Shown: one piece after another, positions 63,830 through 64,000 of the stretch
How positions within the stretch are numbered: position 1 is the first letter of the stretch
How the letters are laid out: every line of letters starts with the position of its first letter
Source: Tritrichomonas musculus
Lineage: Eukaryota > Parabasalia > Tritrichomonadida > Tritrichomonadidae
Length of the DNA stretch: 64,000 bases
Assembly (NCBI GenBank): GCA_039105265.1
Contig: JAPFFF010000014.1
Span: 2,790,001-2,854,000, forward strand
Direction: 5' to 3'
Position numbers and translations under genes: made by a program
The notes under the pieces: model-generated
Database searches by the model: none
Seen by the model: the letters and a program-made list of their open reading frames with translations, nothing else
What the model was told of the DNA's origin: nothing

Positions 63830-64000
63830 ATGGATCAAAATGATTTCCATCAACTTTTAATATCTTTAAATTCTCCAGATAACCTAACACGTACTAATGC
63901 AGAAAAAATACTAAATGATTTCATGAAATCAAATTATCTATCATATCTCGAACTTTTAGTTTTTTTTATGTATAATTCAGATTCGCAATTCATTCAAAAA
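63830..64000 (+). CDS. Importin-beta (karyopherin)-like protein, N-terminal part
   Basis: The frame starts at ATG 63830 and runs open to the window edge (57 codons). MDQNDFHQLLISLNSPDNLT followed by RTNAEKILNDFMKS matches the first HEAT repeat of karyopherin-beta proteins (L.SPDN..R..AE..L). These carry cargo through nuclear pores with Ran. Only the start is seen, so exportin versus importin, or another HEAT-repeat protein, cannot be separated. Confidence 0.6.
   Translation, partial: MDQNDFHQLLISLNSPDNLTRTNAEKILNDFMKSNYLSYLELLVFFMYNSDSQFIQK

Overview
The window looks like nuclear DNA of a parabasalid protist, most likely a Tritrichomonas/Trichomonas relative. The evidence is intronless eukaryotic genes in very AT-rich DNA, TCA-Py-(A/T) initiator-like motifs 5 to 10 bases before several start codons, a pseudokinase fused to Sel1 repeats (a fusion common in trichomonads), and a heavy load of DNA transposons plus a Polinton fossil. 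The species is inferred from these traits and was not matched to a reference.

Host genes by position: a Sec12/PREB-like Sar1 exchange factor (1693-2712); a Sel1-repeat pseudokinase (2971-5058, minus); a short Raptor lacking its WD40 half (6060-8021, minus); a two-TM small protein (8870-9145); a 1560-residue helical protein (9822-14504); an Hrd1/gp78-like membrane RING ligase (14811-15998, minus); a multi-TM protein of unknown role (22235-23479); ubiquitin-activating enzyme E1 (24030-27089); a MINDY-type deubiquitinase (27554-28402, minus); a GNAT acetyltransferase (44016-44846); a TBC1D13-like Rab GAP (45040-46110); a talin-like FERM protein (46290-49619, minus); a 526-residue unknown (61166-62746); and the start of a probable importin-beta family gene running off the end (63830-64000). 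Ubiquitin/ERAD (E1, Hrd1-like, MINDY), membrane traffic (Sec12, TBC) and TOR signalling are represented, but they are scattered single genes, not an operon.

Mobile DNA fills most of the rest. 16.4-17.7 kb holds a broken DDE transposase gene, and 17.8-20.3 kb a fragmentary Polinton fossil. At 20.35-21.83 kb lies a TA-flanked non-coding element. At 30.4-33.9 kb one TA-flanked inverted-repeat element sits inside another. Two large Mutator-like elements stand out. MULE-A (34037-43442) has 1.2-1.35 kb terminal inverted repeats (TIRs) ending inside in 5 or 6 copies of a 123-bp repeat, and carries a transposase plus an unrelated helical-protein gene. MULE-B (about 52053-60947) has arms of roughly 3 to 3.7 kb built almost wholly from inverted arrays of 61-bp and 60-bp repeats around a single SWIM-finger transposase gene.

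The strongest candidates for something undescribed are: the shared layout of these two otherwise different MULEs (short unique end, inward tandem array, single transposase); a homeodomain-like segment in another frame just after an 11-A run at the end of the MULE-A transposase; the cargo gene inside MULE-A; and MULE-B arms whose outermost and innermost repeat units match while the middle differs in number and order. All long reading frames inside the tandem arrays are treated as by-products of the repeat period and are not called as genes.
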